From Clostridia bacterium (GTDB taxonomy: Bacteria; Bacillota; Clostridia; Oscillospirales; Acutalibacteraceae): DNA of 64,000 bases. Numbering within the stretch: the stretch's first letter is position 1; each line of letters begins with the position of its first letter. Location of the stretch: NCBI GenBank assembly GCA_017399405.1, contig JAFQCT010000016.1:186001-250000 (forward strand), given 5' to 3'. Positions 46,096-55,369 of this stretch are shown piece after piece. The position numbers were made by a program, and so were the translations under genes. The notes beneath the pieces were generated by a model, which did not search any database, was not told the origin of the DNA, and saw only the letters and a list, made by a program, of their open reading frames with translations.

Positions 46096-47192
46096 TTCTT
46101 AATTTCCTCCTTTTCTTTTTTTCTGAATACAAGCTTATAGTTTATAAAGAATGAGCAAATAATTACAGCAAAATACACAATACCTACAACTATGTTTGAT
46201 ATTGAATCGTTTGTGAACATAAATGTCTTTCTAACTTCTACCATACCTTTAGAAATAAAGGTGATAAAAAAGCTTGTAAGAATAATCATCAACGGGTTAA
46301 AGGTTGCAAGCCAAGTAGCCATTATACCAGTAAAGCCCATATTGTTAGCAGATGCTGTACTGATTGTATGGTTAATTGAACCTGCAAGAACAAAACCTAC
46401 AAGACCTGCAATTGCACCTGATAAAATCATTGTTCTGATAATTACCTTATCAACTCTAATTCCTACATATTTTGCTGTATTGATGCTTTCACCAACTACA
46501 GATATTTCATAACCATGTTTTGATGAACGAAGATAAACATGCATTAAAACTGTAATTACTACAAACAAAATAATAGGTAATAAATATTTATTTCCAATGT
46601 CAGGAATATTACCGTAAGCAATTGGAGCTAAAACACCTGAGCCTGACTTAACCCAAATTGTAATGCATAAAGAAACAAGACTTTGTGCAATGTAGTTCAT
46701 CATAAGTGTAAACAGGGATTCGTTGGTGTTAAACTTTGCTTTGAATATAGCGGGAATTGCTGCCCATATTGCACCTGCGGTTACACTAGCAATGAGCATC
46801 AGCGGAATAATAACAAAATCATCCACTTTACCGCCAAGATAAAACATGCAAGCAATTGCAGCAAGGCAACCAACGAGAATCTGACCATTACCGCCTAAGT
46901 TCCAGAATTTCATTTTGAAAGCAGGAAGTAATGCCATTGATGTGCCGAGAAGGAGAGAAGTATCCTGAAGTAAAAGCCAGAATTTGCGTTCACTACCAAA
47001 TGCACCTGTAAATAATGATTGGAAGAAATCAACTAAATTTTTATCGGAAAACATCATAGAAATAAATCCGCTTAAAAGAAGTCCTCCAACAATGGCGATG
47101 GAATAAATAAGAATTATTTTTTGAATTTTAATATTGTCTCGTTTAACAATTCGAACGAAAGGCTCTTTTAAGTTGTTCTTGTTCTTTTTCAT
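46092..47192 (-). CDS. Nucleoside ABC transporter, permease (YufP/NupP-like)
   Basis: A 366-residue permease with a basic N-terminal tail and about ten helices. It has FWNLGGNGQILVGCLAAIA, NTNESLFTLMMNYIAQSL and YEISVVGESINTAKYVGIRV, typical of the partner permease in BMP systems. It overlaps the ATPase gene and the next permease gene by 4 bases on each side, so the three subunits are translationally coupled. Confidence 0.92.
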   Translation of the reverse strand: MKKNKNNLKEPFVRIVKRDNIKIQKIILIYSIAIVGGLLLSGFISMMFSDKNLVDFFQSLFTGAFGSERKFWLLLQDTSLLLGTSMALLPAFKMKFWNLGGNGQILVGCLAAIACMFYLGGKVDDFVIIPLMLIASVTAGAIWAAIPAIFKAKFNTNESLFTLMMNYIAQSLVSLCITIWVKSGSGVLAPIAYGNIPDIGNKYLLPIILFVVITVLMHVYLRSSKHGYEISVVGESINTAKYVGIRVDKVIIRTMILSGAIAGLVGFVLAGSINHTISTASANNMGFTGIMATWLATFNPLMIILTSFFITFISKGMVEVRKTFMFTNDSISNIVVGIVYFAVIICSFFINYKLVFRKKEKEEIKK

Positions 47193-48889
47193 TCCGTCAC
47201 CCCATTTTCTTTCGATTGCACCATCAAAAGACCAATTTCATCCTTTGTGGTTGTTCTGGCATCAACAATACCTGAAACCTTGCCGCCACTTAAAACTAAT
47301 ATTCTGTCACTAAGTGCCATTAACACATCCAAATCTTCACCAACAAAGATAACTGAAACACCTTTTTGCTTTTGTTCATTAAGAAGATTATAAATAGTGT
47401 ATGACGAGTTAATATCAAGTCCACGAACAGGGTAGGCGGTCATTAAAATTGCGGGAGCAGCAGCAATTTCACGACCAACAAGCACTTTTTGAACATTACC
47501 GCCAGACAACTTTCTTACGGCAGTGTGTGAATCAGGTGTATTTACCTTTAATTCTTCAATAATTCTGTCAGCAAGGTCTTGTGGGCGTTTTCTGTCAAGA
47601 AAAACTGACTTACCCTTACGATAACTACGAAGCATCATATTGTCAACAATATCCATGTTGCCAACAAGTCCCATTCCAAGTCTGTCTTCGGGGACAAAAG
47701 AAAGACGAATACCAAGTTCACGAATTTCTCTTGGTGTTTTGTCTTTTAAGTCTATTACTTCATCTTCTTTGAAAATGATTTTTTCGCTGTTTACAAGTTC
47801 CTTTATTTCCTTTTTAGTTAACTTTGTGAAGTCAATATCATTGCCTTTTTCATCAATAAAAGCGTTTTCGTTGGCAAGTTCCATAACGCGTTTATATGTT
47901 TTGTGGAAGAATGAAACAGGCTTATTCTTTTTAGGATGATAATAAATCAATTTACCGTTTTCATAGTTGTTAAGTCCAGCGATTGCTTCAAGCAATTCTT
48001 TTTGACCACTGCCTGCAATACCAGCAATACCAAGAATTTCGCCGCCAAAAGCTTCAAAAGAAACATTGTCAACTACATTGTAGCCATCAGGATTTTTTAC
48101 TGTTAAGTTTGAAACAGAAAGTCTTAATTTACTGTTTTTAGGCTCTGTACGGTTTATGTTAAGGTCAATTTTTTCACCGACCATCATTTCTGTTAGTTCT
48201 TTTTCTGAAGTCTCAGAAGTATTCACCGTAGCAATGTGGTCACCCTTACGCAAAACTGTTACTCTATCAGAGATTTCCATAACTTCATTTAATTTATGTG
48301 TAATGATAATGATTGATTTACCGTCATCTCTCATTGCACTTAAAACTTTGAACAAACTTCTAATTTCCTGTGGAGTTAAAACAGCTGTAGGCTCATCTAA
48401 TATAAGAATATCAGCACCTCTGTATAAAACCTTTAAGATTTCAACAGTTTGCTTTTCAGAAACAGACATTTCGTAGATTTTTTTGTCAAGATTTATATTG
48501 AATCCGTATTTTTTTGCCATTTCTTTAATACGGTTATTTACTTCTTTAAGATTAAATTTTTCACCTTCAACACCCAATGCAACATTTTGTGCTGCACTAA
48601 AAATATCAATTAACTTAAAGTGCTGGTGAATCATACCAATTTTATGTTCAAAAGCATCACGAGGAGAGCGAATAATAACTTCTTCGCCATTTATAAGTAT
48701 CTTACCAGAGTCAGGATAGTAAATTCCTGCAACCATATTCATAAGGGTTGTTTTACCACAACCATTTTCACCGAGAATAGAAAGAATTTCACCTTTATAC
48801 ACATCTAAACTAACATTATTGTTTGCAATAACCTTAGTTCCAAACTTTTTAGTAATATTTTTTAATTGTAAAATAACAGTTTTGTTCAT
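47189..48889 (-). CDS. Nucleoside ABC transporter, duplicated ATPase (YufO/NupO-like)
   Basis: A 566-residue protein with two ATPase halves. Half 1 has Walker A GENGCGKTT, MSVSEKQTVEILKVLYRG and ILILDEPTAVLTPQE. Half 2 has a relaxed Walker A (GIAGSGQKE), SFVPEDRLGMGLVG and LSGGNVQKVLVGRE. The protein is about 55 residues longer than usual for this family because of a charged insertion (KTYKRVMELANENAFIDEKG and following) in the second half. It energises nucleoside uptake. AAGGAGTTTG is its ribosome site. Confidence 0.92.
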   Translation of the reverse strand: MNKTVILQLKNITKKFGTKVIANNNVSLDVYKGEILSILGENGCGKTTLMNMVAGIYYPDSGKILINGEEVIIRSPRDAFEHKIGMIHQHFKLIDIFSAAQNVALGVEGEKFNLKEVNNRIKEMAKKYGFNINLDKKIYEMSVSEKQTVEILKVLYRGADILILDEPTAVLTPQEIRSLFKVLSAMRDDGKSIIIITHKLNEVMEISDRVTVLRKGDHIATVNTSETSEKELTEMMVGEKIDLNINRTEPKNSKLRLSVSNLTVKNPDGYNVVDNVSFEAFGGEILGIAGIAGSGQKELLEAIAGLNNYENGKLIYYHPKKNKPVSFFHKTYKRVMELANENAFIDEKGNDIDFTKLTKKEIKELVNSEKIIFKEDEVIDLKDKTPREIRELGIRLSFVPEDRLGMGLVGNMDIVDNMMLRSYRKGKSVFLDRKRPQDLADRIIEELKVNTPDSHTAVRKLSGGNVQKVLVGREIAAAPAILMTAYPVRGLDINSSYTIYNLLNEQKQKGVSVIFVGEDLDVLMALSDRILVLSGGKVSGIVDARTTTKDEIGLLMVQSKENGVTE

Positions 48890-48938
48890 AACAAACTCCT
48901 TAAATAATAAAGGATTTATATTTTGCTAATCATTCAAG

Positions 48939-48966
48939 AAAGGCGAAGTTGTTGTGCTTCGCCTTT
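48939..48966 (-). terminator. Intercistronic hairpin between the BMP and ATPase genes
   Basis: AAAGGCGAAG/CTTCGCCTTT, a perfect 10-bp stem with an 8-base loop. The tail on the minus strand (CTTGAATGATT) is weak, so it is more likely a processing or stabilising element, or a leaky terminator. Confidence 0.6.
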
Positions 48967-49005
48967 CCCGTTAATTAAGTAAGAATAACATTAAAAACTA
49001 AATAA

Positions 49006-50322
49006 TTATTCAGTAATAGCTGTAATACCGTCAATGATGAGGTTGAAGTAAGGTGCTGAACGCTTGCCACTTTCGTTTACAAATGTAATATCGCCAGACT
49101 TTTCAACAACTTCTGTTTCAGGAATGTAATCACCTGCATCATCTACATCTGCAACAAAGCCTGTGAGATGTCCAGAAATCTTTTCAGTTGTTTCTGTACC
49201 CTTCTTACCATCGATTATTGCACTTGCATTAATTACATTACCAAAAGAATCTTTAACAGCTGGGTCAACAGTTACTGTGAATGTTGAGCAGTCAAATACC
49301 TTAATTGAACCATCTTTAAGACCTGCCATAACAGTATCAAGTTTTTCCTGTGTACCTTTTGCTGCAGCAGTACCAAGAGCTGTGATTTCTACTGAACCTG
49401 TTTCAATTGAACCTGTCCAGTCAGTATCAATTGCCTTGTCGTTCTGAACACAATCAATAATGTATTCAAAATATGGAGTCCAGTTAATTCTTGAAGCAAT
49501 GATAAATGTGTTTGGACATTTTTCTACTGTTGAGCCATTGTAAGAAACATTAGGAACATTTCTTTCTTCACAAGCTGTAGGAGCACCCCATGAGTCAGCA
49601 TGCTGAGAAATCAATTTACAACCATTGTCGATAAGAGCAAGAGCTGTTGTTTTTTCAGCTGTTTCATCATACCAAGAGTTTGTATAACGAACTTCCATTG
49701 TAGCATTTTCTACTACTGATTTAGCACCAAGATAGAATGATGTGTAACCTGAAATAACTTCAGCGTATGGCCAAGCACCAACATAACCGATTTTTGCGTT
49801 TTCGTCAGAAACTTTGCCATTTTCGTCACCGTAAAGTTCAACAAGTTTCATACCTGCTGCAACACCTGCAAGGTATCTGCCTTCATAAATTGAAGCGAAT
49901 GCATTGTGGTAGTTAGCAAGTTTTTCTGTGTGAGCTTTTGTACCTGTTGCGTGGCAGAATTCAACTTCAGGGAATTCCTTAGCTGCCTGAATCATATAAG
50001 GTTCATGACCGAATGAGTCAGCAAAGATAAGGTCATAAGTTTCTGCCAAGTCAGCTGCCTGGTCATAACAAGCTGTTCCTTCAGGAATGTCTGTAACAAT
50101 TGTGTAATCGTCAGCTGTGAGGCCTTTGTTTGCACAAGCTTGTTTGAAAGCATCGATGAAGTTCTTGTCATAAGTTGATGAATCGCCGTGTAAGCAGATA
50201 AGAGCAGCCTTTACTGCCTTTACATCAGGTTCATCTGTTTTGTTATCGCCGCAAGCTGCAAAGCATGTAACGATAAGTGCAATAGCCATTACTACTGCAA
50301 GTACTTTTTTGAGATTTTTCAT
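49006..50322 (-). CDS. BMP-family nucleoside-binding lipoprotein
   Basis: A 438-residue lipoprotein with signal lipobox FAAC and lipidated Cys24. The mature part has the BMP pattern: DKNFIDAFKQACANKGL, ADLAETYDLIFADSFGHEP in pieces, HNAFASIYEGRYLAGVAAG, and VRYTNSWYDETAEKTTAL. In related systems these proteins bind purine nucleosides. It directly follows xpt, which fits a purine-salvage role. The first 25 residues differ from those of the livJ product at one position. Confidence 0.93.
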   Translation of the reverse strand: MKNLKKVLAVVMAIALIVTCFAACGDNKTDEPDVKAVKAALICLHGDSSTYDKNFIDAFKQACANKGLTADDYTIVTDIPEGTACYDQAADLAETYDLIFADSFGHEPYMIQAAKEFPEVEFCHATGTKAHTEKLANYHNAFASIYEGRYLAGVAAGMKLVELYGDENGKVSDENAKIGYVGAWPYAEVISGYTSFYLGAKSVVENATMEVRYTNSWYDETAEKTTALALIDNGCKLISQHADSWGAPTACEERNVPNVSYNGSTVEKCPNTFIIASRINWTPYFEYIIDCVQNDKAIDTDWTGSIETGSVEITALGTAAAKGTQEKLDTVMAGLKDGSIKVFDCSTFTVTVDPAVKDSFGNVINASAIIDGKKGTETTEKISGHLTGFVADVDDAGDYIPETEVVEKSGDITFVNESGKRSAPYFNLIIDGITAITE

Positions 50323-50376
50323 AATACTTTTCTCTCCTTTACTTTTTTGTAATATTTTTACAGCGTAGTGCTGTTA

Positions 50377-50958
50377 TTACCGTGTACCGAAAACAATTTC
50401 ACCGGTTTCGTCATTCATAGAATCAATAATAGCCATTGACTCAACGCGAACACCTTGTGCCCTTAGTTTATCTCCGCCACCTTGAAAGCCTTTTTCAATT
50501 GCAATACCACAACCGGCAAGTTTTGCCCCAGATTGATTAACAATATCAATAAGACCAACAAGAGCATTACCTTTGGCAAGGAAGTCATCAACAATCAAAA
50601 CAGTATCATTTTCATTAAGAAAATCCTTTGAAACAATAATGTCGTATACGCACTGATGTGTGAAAGATTCAACTTTGCTTGTATAAACATCACCTTTAAT
50701 ATTTAGTGTTTTTGATTTCTTTGCAAAAAGAAGAGGGCAATCAAAAAACTGCGCCACCATACAACCTACACCAATGCCAGAAGCTTCAATTGTAAGTATT
50801 TTTGTAATGCCACAGTCTTTATACAAATTTTTAAGTTCTTTTCCCATTTCTGAAAGAAGTTTTACATCAAGTTGATGGTTAAGAAAACTATCAACTTTAA
50901 GAACATTACCGGCAAATACTTTACCATCTTTCAAAATTCTTTCTTCTAAAATCCTCAT
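50377..50958 (-). CDS. xpt: Xanthine phosphoribosyltransferase
   Basis: A 193-residue type I phosphoribosyltransferase, the usual length of Xpt. It starts MRILEERILKDG. The PRPP-binding loop is VLIVDDFLAKGNALVGL, and IEASGIGVGCMVA is the family pattern before it. It converts xanthine and PRPP to XMP. It is the first gene of the nucleoside importer operon. The leader is only about 20-25 bases, so the purine riboswitch common upstream of xpt is absent here. The ribosome site is AGAGGG. Confidence 0.93.
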   Translation of the reverse strand: MRILEERILKDGKVFAGNVLKVDSFLNHQLDVKLLSEMGKELKNLYKDCGITKILTIEASGIGVGCMVAQFFDCPLLFAKKSKTLNIKGDVYTSKVESFTHQCVYDIIVSKDFLNENDTVLIVDDFLAKGNALVGLIDIVNQSGAKLAGCGIAIEKGFQGGGDKLRAQGVRVESMAIIDSMNDETGEIVFGTR

Positions 50959-50989
50959 AAATTTGCCCTCTATCATCAAGATACAACTA

Positions 50990-51018
50990 ATTATACTTCA
51001 AATCAATCAAAAAAACAA
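50990..51018 (-). promoter_or_regulatory. Predicted promoter of xpt
   Basis: On the minus strand, TTGTTT (51018-51013) and TATAAT (50995-50990) with a 17-base spacer. Initiation would fall about 20-25 bases before the xpt ATG. Confidence 0.55.
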
Positions 51019-51079
51019 TATTTTTTGATGTTTTATTCGTGGAATTTTTTAATAAATATTTGGTAAAAATAGATAAAAA

Positions 51080-51097
51080 GAAAATCATTTGATTTTC
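51080..51097 (+). promoter_or_regulatory. Palindrome before the maltodextrin operon (candidate operator)
   Basis: GAAAATCA-TT-TGATTTTC is a perfect 18-base inverted repeat ending two bases before the CCAGGAGG ribosome site. Its size suits a LacI-type or similar repressor, but no such regulator gene is nearby. It could also form an RNA hairpin. Confidence 0.45.
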
Positions 51098-51113
51098 AAC
51101 CAGGAGGTATAAA

Positions 51114-52466
51114 ATGAAAAAGATTTTATCAATTTTAATGGCCATTATGATTATAGCAACTGTTTTTACCGGTTGTAACAGAAATGAAAATCAAGGTGCA
51201 ACACAACAGAACAGTGATGGTAAAACCACAGTTAGATTTCTTAACTTCAAACCAGAAATTGCAACAGTTTATGACGAAATCGCCAAAGCATATAATCAAG
51301 AAACAGGCAATACTTTGATTGTTGAAACAGCAGCAAGTGGCAACTATGAACAAACTCTTGCAGCAAAGATGGGAACTAATGAAGCACCGACAATTTTTCA
51401 GATTAACGGTCCAAAAGGATATGCTAATTGGCAGGATTACTGTGCTGATTTATCAAACACAGAACTTTACAAACATTTAACTGAAAAATCACTTGCAGTA
51501 ACTGTTGATGGTAAAGTTTATGGTATTCCTTATGTTGTTGAGGGTTACGGAATTATATACAATAAGGAAATCACAGATAAATATTTTGCACTAAAAGAAA
51601 AATCTACAGAGTTCAAATCAATGGATGAAATCAAAAATTTTGATTCACTGAAAAAATTAGTTGAAGATATGCAGAAAAATTCAGAAAAACTTGGTATTAA
51701 GGGTGTATTCGCATCAACTTCACTTAAAACCGGTGAGGATTGGCGTTGGCATACACATCTCGCTAATATCCCTGTGTATTATGAGTTTGATGAAAACGAT
51801 GTAGATTTATCGAGTGACGCAACAAAAACAATAAATTTCAAATATTCTGAAAATTTCAAGAATATTTTTGATTTATATATAAATAATTCTACTACAGACA
51901 AAAAAGTTCTCGGTTCAAAAATAGTTGATGAATCAATGGCTGAATTTGCATTAGGGCAGTGTGCTATGGTGCAAAACGGTAACTGGGCTTGGTCACAAAT
52001 TAACGGTATTGATAAAAATACTGTTAAAGCAGAAAATATTAAATATCTTCCAATATATATGGGCGTTGATGGTGAAGAAAAGCAAGGATTATGTATTGGT
52101 ACTGAAAATTTCTTTGCAATCAATTCAAAGGCATCAGAACAAGAGCAAAAAGTTGCTGCTGACTTCATATATTGGCTATTTTCAAGTGAAACAGGCAAAA
52201 AGTTTGTTAATGAAAGATTAGAGTTTATTGCTCCATTTGATACTTTTAGTGACGAAGAAAGACCAAAAGACCCATTGGCACAAGAAGTTATTAAATGGAT
52301 GAATAATGCAGATGTCACAACGATTCCATGGAACTTTACAGTATTTCCAAGTCAGACATTCAAAGAAGATTTTGGTGCATCTTTGTTGCAGTATGCACAA
52401 GGCACTAAAAATTGGGAACAAGTAAAAGCAGATTTTACTAAATCTTGGAAAAATGAAAGCCAGTAA
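51114..52466 (+). CDS. Sugar ABC transporter, substrate-binding lipoprotein
   Basis: A 450-residue SBP family 1 protein. The signal peptide ends in lipobox FTGC, with lipidated Cys21. The mature protein has TTVRFLNFKPEIATVYDEIA, AGLGQ-like replaced by EFALGQCAMVQNGNWAW, and YWLFSSETGKKFVNE, typical of oligosaccharide-binding proteins. The downstream malQ and glgP point to maltodextrin or another alpha-glucan as ligand (inference). AGGAGG lies upstream of the ATG. Confidence 0.9.
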   Translation: MKKILSILMAIMIIATVFTGCNRNENQGATQQNSDGKTTVRFLNFKPEIATVYDEIAKAYNQETGNTLIVETAASGNYEQTLAAKMGTNEAPTIFQINGPKGYANWQDYCADLSNTELYKHLTEKSLAVTVDGKVYGIPYVVEGYGIIYNKEITDKYFALKEKSTEFKSMDEIKNFDSLKKLVEDMQKNSEKLGIKGVFASTSLKTGEDWRWHTHLANIPVYYEFDENDVDLSSDATKTINFKYSENFKNIFDLYINNSTTDKKVLGSKIVDESMAEFALGQCAMVQNGNWAWSQINGIDKNTVKAENIKYLPIYMGVDGEEKQGLCIGTENFFAINSKASEQEQKVAADFIYWLFSSETGKKFVNERLEFIAPFDTFSDEERPKDPLAQEVIKWMNNADVTTIPWNFTVFPSQTFKEDFGASLLQYAQGTKNWEQVKADFTKSWKNESQ

Positions 52467-52477
52467 ATTATAAAAAG

Positions 52478-52501
52478 TCGCCCCGCTAATTTGTGGGGCG
52501 A
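52478..52501 (+). terminator. Intercistronic hairpin after the sugar-binding gene
   Basis: TCGCCCC/GGGGCGA, a G+C-rich 7-bp stem with a 10-base loop, in the 57-base gap before the first permease gene. The T tail is poor, so it is more likely an mRNA stabiliser or leaky terminator. Confidence 0.65.
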
Positions 52502-52523
52502 TTATGTCGCAAGGACGGATTTT

Positions 52524-53369
52524 ATGGAAAAAAATATGAAAAAATATTTTCCAATCTTTTTGTTGCCAACATTGGTTTCTTTTGTCATTGTTTTTTTTAT
52601 ACCCTTTGTAATGGGCATTTATTTGTCATTTACAAGATTTACAACTGTTGAAAATGCAACTTGGGTTGGAATTGAAAATTATATTAAAGCGTTTACTCAG
52701 GACGAAAACTTCTTGAATGCGTTATGGTTTACTATAAAGTTTACAATTGTTTCAGTAATTACAATTAACATATGTGCTTTTTTACTTGCTTTACTTCTTA
52801 CAAGAGCGTTAAAGGGTACTGCATTTTTCAGAACAGTATTTTTTATGCCTAACCTTATTGGCGGTATTGTTCTTGGTTATATATGGAATCTTTTAATAAA
52901 TTCAATATTAGGAATTTTTGGTTATGACATAACTTATAGTGCAGATTATGGATTTTGGGGACTCGTTTTTCTTCTTAATTGGCAATTGATTGGATATATG
53001 ATGGTTATTTATATTGCAAGTCTGCAAAATATTCCATCCGAACTTAACGAGGCTGCACGAATTGACGGTGCAACACCATTTTCAATTTTACGACATATTA
53101 CAATTCCAATGGTTATGCCAGCGGTAACAATATGTTTGTTTTTAACTATTACTAACTCGTTTAAGTTGTTTGACCAAAATTTAGCTTTAACAGGTGGTGC
53201 ACCTGCAAGAGAAACATCTATGCTTGCACTGGACATCTTTAATACATTCTATGGTCGAATTGGTTGGCAGGGTGTAGGACAAGCAAAAGCAGTAGTTTTC
53301 TTTATAATTGTAGCACTCATCTCTTTTATTCAACTTAAAATTACCAGCAGAAAAGAGGTTGAAAACTGA
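52524..53369 (+). CDS. Sugar ABC transporter, permease 1 (MalF type)
   Basis: A 281-residue permease with six helices. The EAA loop is NEAARIDGATPFSILRHITIPM, diagnostic of the MalF/UgpA class. The start at 52524 has AAGGA upstream; a second in-frame Met is four codons later. The stop overlaps the next start (TGATG). Confidence 0.92.
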   Translation: MEKNMKKYFPIFLLPTLVSFVIVFFIPFVMGIYLSFTRFTTVENATWVGIENYIKAFTQDENFLNALWFTIKFTIVSVITINICAFLLALLLTRALKGTAFFRTVFFMPNLIGGIVLGYIWNLLINSILGIFGYDITYSADYGFWGLVFLLNWQLIGYMMVIYIASLQNIPSELNEAARIDGATPFSILRHITIPMVMPAVTICLFLTITNSFKLFDQNLALTGGAPARETSMLALDIFNTFYGRIGWQGVGQAKAVVFFIIVALISFIQLKITSRKEVEN

Positions 53370-54208
53370 TGAAACAAAGAACAAAAATTTTCAACGGATT
53401 TTCATTTTCACTACTTTTATTGTTATCTGCACTATTTTTGTTTCCAATTTATCTTGTAATAATCAATTCGTTTAAGTCAAAATTCAACATTGTTGGAACA
53501 CCTTTTGAGTTTCCAAATGAAGATACATTTGTTGGGATTGAAAACTATATAAACGGAATACAAAGTTCAGGAATAGTAGGTGCTTTTTTTAGAACATTAT
53601 TTGTAACAGTTGCCTCTGTACTTGCAATTGTTATTTTTACTTCAATGACTGCTTGGTATATCACAAGAGTTAAATCAAAATTCAACAAAATTGTGTATTA
53701 TCTGTTTTTATTCAGTATGATTGTGCCTTTTCAGATGGTTATGTTTACAATGACATCTGTTTGCATAAATCTTGGATTAAACAATGTGATTGGTATTATA
53801 CCTGTTTATCTCGGTTTTGGTTCGGGATTATCAGTATTTATGTTTAGTGGATTTGTAAAAAGTTTACCAAAAGAAATTGAAGAAGCGGCTATGATTGACG
53901 GTTGCAGTCCATTAAAAACATTTTTTATGGTTGTGTTTCCAATGCTTAAACCAACTGCAATTACTGTAGCAATTCTCAATGCAATGTGGATTTGGAACGA
54001 TTTTCTTTTGCCATATTTATTACTTGGTTCAACCGATAAAACACTTTCAGTTGCAATTCAACTTACAATGCAAGGTGCATATGGTTCAATTGACTGGGGC
54101 GGATTTATGGCAATGCTTGTGTTGGCAATTATTCCAATTATTGCTTTTTATCTTGTGTGTCAGAAATATATTATTAAAGGCGTTATTGACGGTGCAGTTA
54201 AAGGTTAG
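53369..54208 (+). CDS. Sugar ABC transporter, permease 2 (MalG type)
   Basis: A 279-residue permease of six helices. It has FLFPIYLVIINSFK near the start, as in MalG/UgpE proteins, and the EAA loop EEAAMIDGCSPLKTFFMVVFPM. It forms a heterodimer with the MalF-type permease, to which it is coupled by a one-base overlap. It ends 8 bases before the ATPase gene. Confidence 0.92.
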   Translation: MKQRTKIFNGFSFSLLLLLSALFLFPIYLVIINSFKSKFNIVGTPFEFPNEDTFVGIENYINGIQSSGIVGAFFRTLFVTVASVLAIVIFTSMTAWYITRVKSKFNKIVYYLFLFSMIVPFQMVMFTMTSVCINLGLNNVIGIIPVYLGFGSGLSVFMFSGFVKSLPKEIEEAAMIDGCSPLKTFFMVVFPMLKPTAITVAILNAMWIWNDFLLPYLLLGSTDKTLSVAIQLTMQGAYGSIDWGGFMAMLVLAIIPIIAFYLVCQKYIIKGVIDGAVKG

Positions 54209-54216
54209 GTGATTTT

Positions 54217-55311
54217 ATGGCATCAATTTCATTAAAGAATATAAAAAAGACTTATGAAGATGGGGTAACGGTTATTGAAGACCTTAATCTTGAAATTAAA
54301 GATAAGGAATTTGTAATACTAGTAGGACCGTCAGGTTGTGGTAAGTCAACAACACTTCGCATGATAGCGGGATTAGAAGAAATAACAGATGGTGAGATGT
54401 ATATAGGTGACAAGCTTGTGAATGATGTTTCACCTAAAAACCGAGATATTGCCATGGTGTTTCAAAGTTATGCGTTATATCCTCATATGAATGTATATAA
54501 AAATATGGCTTTTGGACTAAAAAACAGAAAAGTACCAAAAGATATAATAGATAAAAAAGTTCACGAAGCAGCAAAAATGCTTGATATTGAACAATATCTT
54601 AACCGTAAACCCAGAGCGTTATCAGGCGGTCAGCGACAGCGTGTAGCTTTGGGACGAGCTATGGTGCGTGAGCCTGCAGTATTCTTACTTGATGAGCCAC
54701 TTTCCAATCTTGATGCAAAACTTAGAACTGAAATGCGTAGTCGTATTTCAATGCTTCATAAAGAACTTCAAACAACATTTGTATATGTTACTCATGACCA
54801 GACTGAAGCTATGACAATGGGTGACAGAATTGTTGTTATGAAAGACGGAAAAATTATGCAGAACGATACCCCTCAGATGCTTTACAATCATCCACAGAAT
54901 ATGTTTGTAGCAGGTTTTATTGGTTCACCACAAATGAACTTTATTTATTGTAAGATTGTAAGAAATACTGATGGATATTATGCTCAATTTGAAAACTATA
55001 ATATTAAACTGCCCGACAGAATGAACGATGCACTATCACTATATACAGATAAAGAAGTTGTATTAGGCATACGGCCTGAAAATATACATCTTGCAAAAGA
55101 TACGAAGAAAAAATCATTTGAAATGTATATAGATATTGCAGAAATGACAGGCTCCGATTATTATTTGTATGGAAAACTTGGTGGTAAGAACATTATTGCA
55201 AATGTTCCGTCTAATATGCAAATTAAAAGTGACACAACTTGTAGTATGCTTATTGATACGGACCGTCTTCATATTTTTGATAAAGTAAGTGAAAACTTAA
55301 TCTGTGATTGA
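54217..55311 (+). CDS. Sugar ABC transporter, ATPase (MsmK/UgpC type)
   Basis: A 364-residue ATPase with Walker A GPSGCGKST, signature LSGGQRQR and FLLDEPLSNLDAKLR as Walker B. A C-terminal regulatory OB-like domain (about 240-364) contains VLGIRPENIHL, the MalK/UgpC hallmark. Such ATPases often serve several sugar importers. Here it lies inside the operon next to its permeases. The ribosome site is AGGTGAT. Confidence 0.94.
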   Translation: MASISLKNIKKTYEDGVTVIEDLNLEIKDKEFVILVGPSGCGKSTTLRMIAGLEEITDGEMYIGDKLVNDVSPKNRDIAMVFQSYALYPHMNVYKNMAFGLKNRKVPKDIIDKKVHEAAKMLDIEQYLNRKPRALSGGQRQRVALGRAMVREPAVFLLDEPLSNLDAKLRTEMRSRISMLHKELQTTFVYVTHDQTEAMTMGDRIVVMKDGKIMQNDTPQMLYNHPQNMFVAGFIGSPQMNFIYCKIVRNTDGYYAQFENYNIKLPDRMNDALSLYTDKEVVLGIRPENIHLAKDTKKKSFEMYIDIAEMTGSDYYLYGKLGGKNIIANVPSNMQIKSDTTCSMLIDTDRLHIFDKVSENLICD

Positions 55312-55369
55312 CTTTTTAAGCAAAAAATAATATTATTATTTTTATATTATTTATTTAAGGGCGATTTAT

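Noticed and set aside
50959-51113. Possible purine riboswitch before xpt.
   Set aside because: The predicted start of transcription leaves only about 20-25 bases of leader, and no conserved purine-aptamer core or three-way junction can be traced.
51779-52318. A 179-codon minus-strand frame.
   Set aside because: It is antisense to the sugar-binding lipoprotein gene, without a start signal or recognisable product.
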